54,662 nt of DNA, from the NCBI GenBank assembly GCA_002633005.1, contig NMRA01000578.1, positions 142,067 to 196,728 on the forward strand, given 5' to 3'. This stretch comes from Phoronis australis (taxonomy: Eukaryota; Phoronida; Phoronidae). The notes beneath the pieces were generated by a model, which saw only the letters and a program-made list of their open reading frames with translations, ran no database searches and was not told the DNA's origin. Of this stretch, positions 54,257 through 54,662 are shown piece by piece. The position numbers and the translations under genes were made by a program. Numbering within the stretch: position 1 is the stretch's first letter; each line of letters begins with the position of its first letter.

Positions 54257-54662
54257 ACCACATACTAAACGAAAAACATTGCAATGAATCGATTTACCTT
54301 TTCTGACTCTCCACGGCTTTGTAACTACTTTCTATGTCAGAGGCCCGAGGTCGGAGGTCGTGACCTTTGAAGAAAAGCCCGGCTATTTTTGTCAAATAAT
54401 GCTTTTACTCAAAACCAATTGAAAACTTAAATATTATAGAAATAAATTGAATTTATAAATTAAGGTTTACCAACTATTATAGCTTAAAAGACGTTTTTTC
54501 ACGCTAAACTTCGACCGGGAAATTATCGTCTGCTAAAGTAGGTTACCACTGGTAACTGAATATAATTCTCAAGTCAAAAATCCTGACGACACGATACCCG
54601 CATTCAAACTAGAGATCGGTGATTTACAAGTAAGAGGACATGAGAGAAAAATTTCACCGAAT
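54257..54662. other. Window end, nothing recognised
   Basis: About 400 AT-rich bases with no frame, repeat or motif that I can support. Confidence 0.5.

Noticed and set aside
1-54662. CRISPR arrays, operons, rRNA genes, bacterial-type signals
   Set aside because: None found; the intron-bearing genes and repeats are those of an animal genome.

Overview
The window reads as metazoan nuclear DNA, most likely from a marine invertebrate. Coding exons are short and separated by introns of 1-5 kb with GT-AG sites. There is no operon structure, and intergenic and intronic DNA is packed with decayed DNA transposons, Ty3/gypsy, Penelope-like and LINE pieces. Two Ly6/uPAR genes next to two SUEL-lectin genes, plus THAP-bearing TTAA elements and GIY-YIG Penelope sequence, suggest a non-vertebrate deuterostome (amphioxus or hemichordate type). 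A mollusc, brachiopod or cnidarian cannot be excluded from sequence alone.

Layout. 1-5.4 kb (+ strand): a three-exon gene for a GPI-anchored Ly6/uPAR three-finger protein (Ly6-A; exons 1424-1463, 3498-3607, 4968-5201). 5.6-13.65 kb: a gypsy 3' fragment with the start of its LTR, then two copies of a 1.3-kb TTAA-flanked THAP element in opposite orientation. These enclose 4.7 kb that holds a Penelope GIY-YIG relic and a doubtful small ORF. 13.85-18.0 kb (+): Ly6-B, a paralogue with identical exon 1 and exon 2 lengths and identical intron phases. 18-22.9 kb: repeats and a strong CTCF-core-like site. 22.98-31.71 kb (- strand): rhamnose/galactose-binding (SUEL) lectin gene A, exons 31608-31710, 28898-29008, 27221-27502 and 22986-23117. 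Its introns carry a gypsy pol relic, MITEs and another THAP-bearing element. 31.8-44.3 kb: repeats with no convincing exon. 44.32-50.23 kb (-): SUEL lectin gene B, exons 50146-50233, 48118-48228, 45747-46028 and 44321-44446. 50.3-54.66 kb: no clear gene; SINE-like and foldback elements.

The four genes are two tandem paralogous pairs of secreted or cell-surface proteins, a layout usual for lineage-specific surface or immune-type families. The lectin genes share an architecture I do not recognise as described: signal peptide, an acidic/helical spacer with a C-x2-C-P-x2-C motif, a 9-cysteine SUEL domain, then a C-x2-C / FQ-x-H / W-G-G-L-W-G-R module. Every junction is phase 1 and exons 2 and 3 are exactly the same length in both genes. 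Neither lectin gene is complete: exon 4 ends in a phase-1 donor in both and the next exon was not found. All exon calls are by eye, from splice consensus, frame and paralogue agreement.
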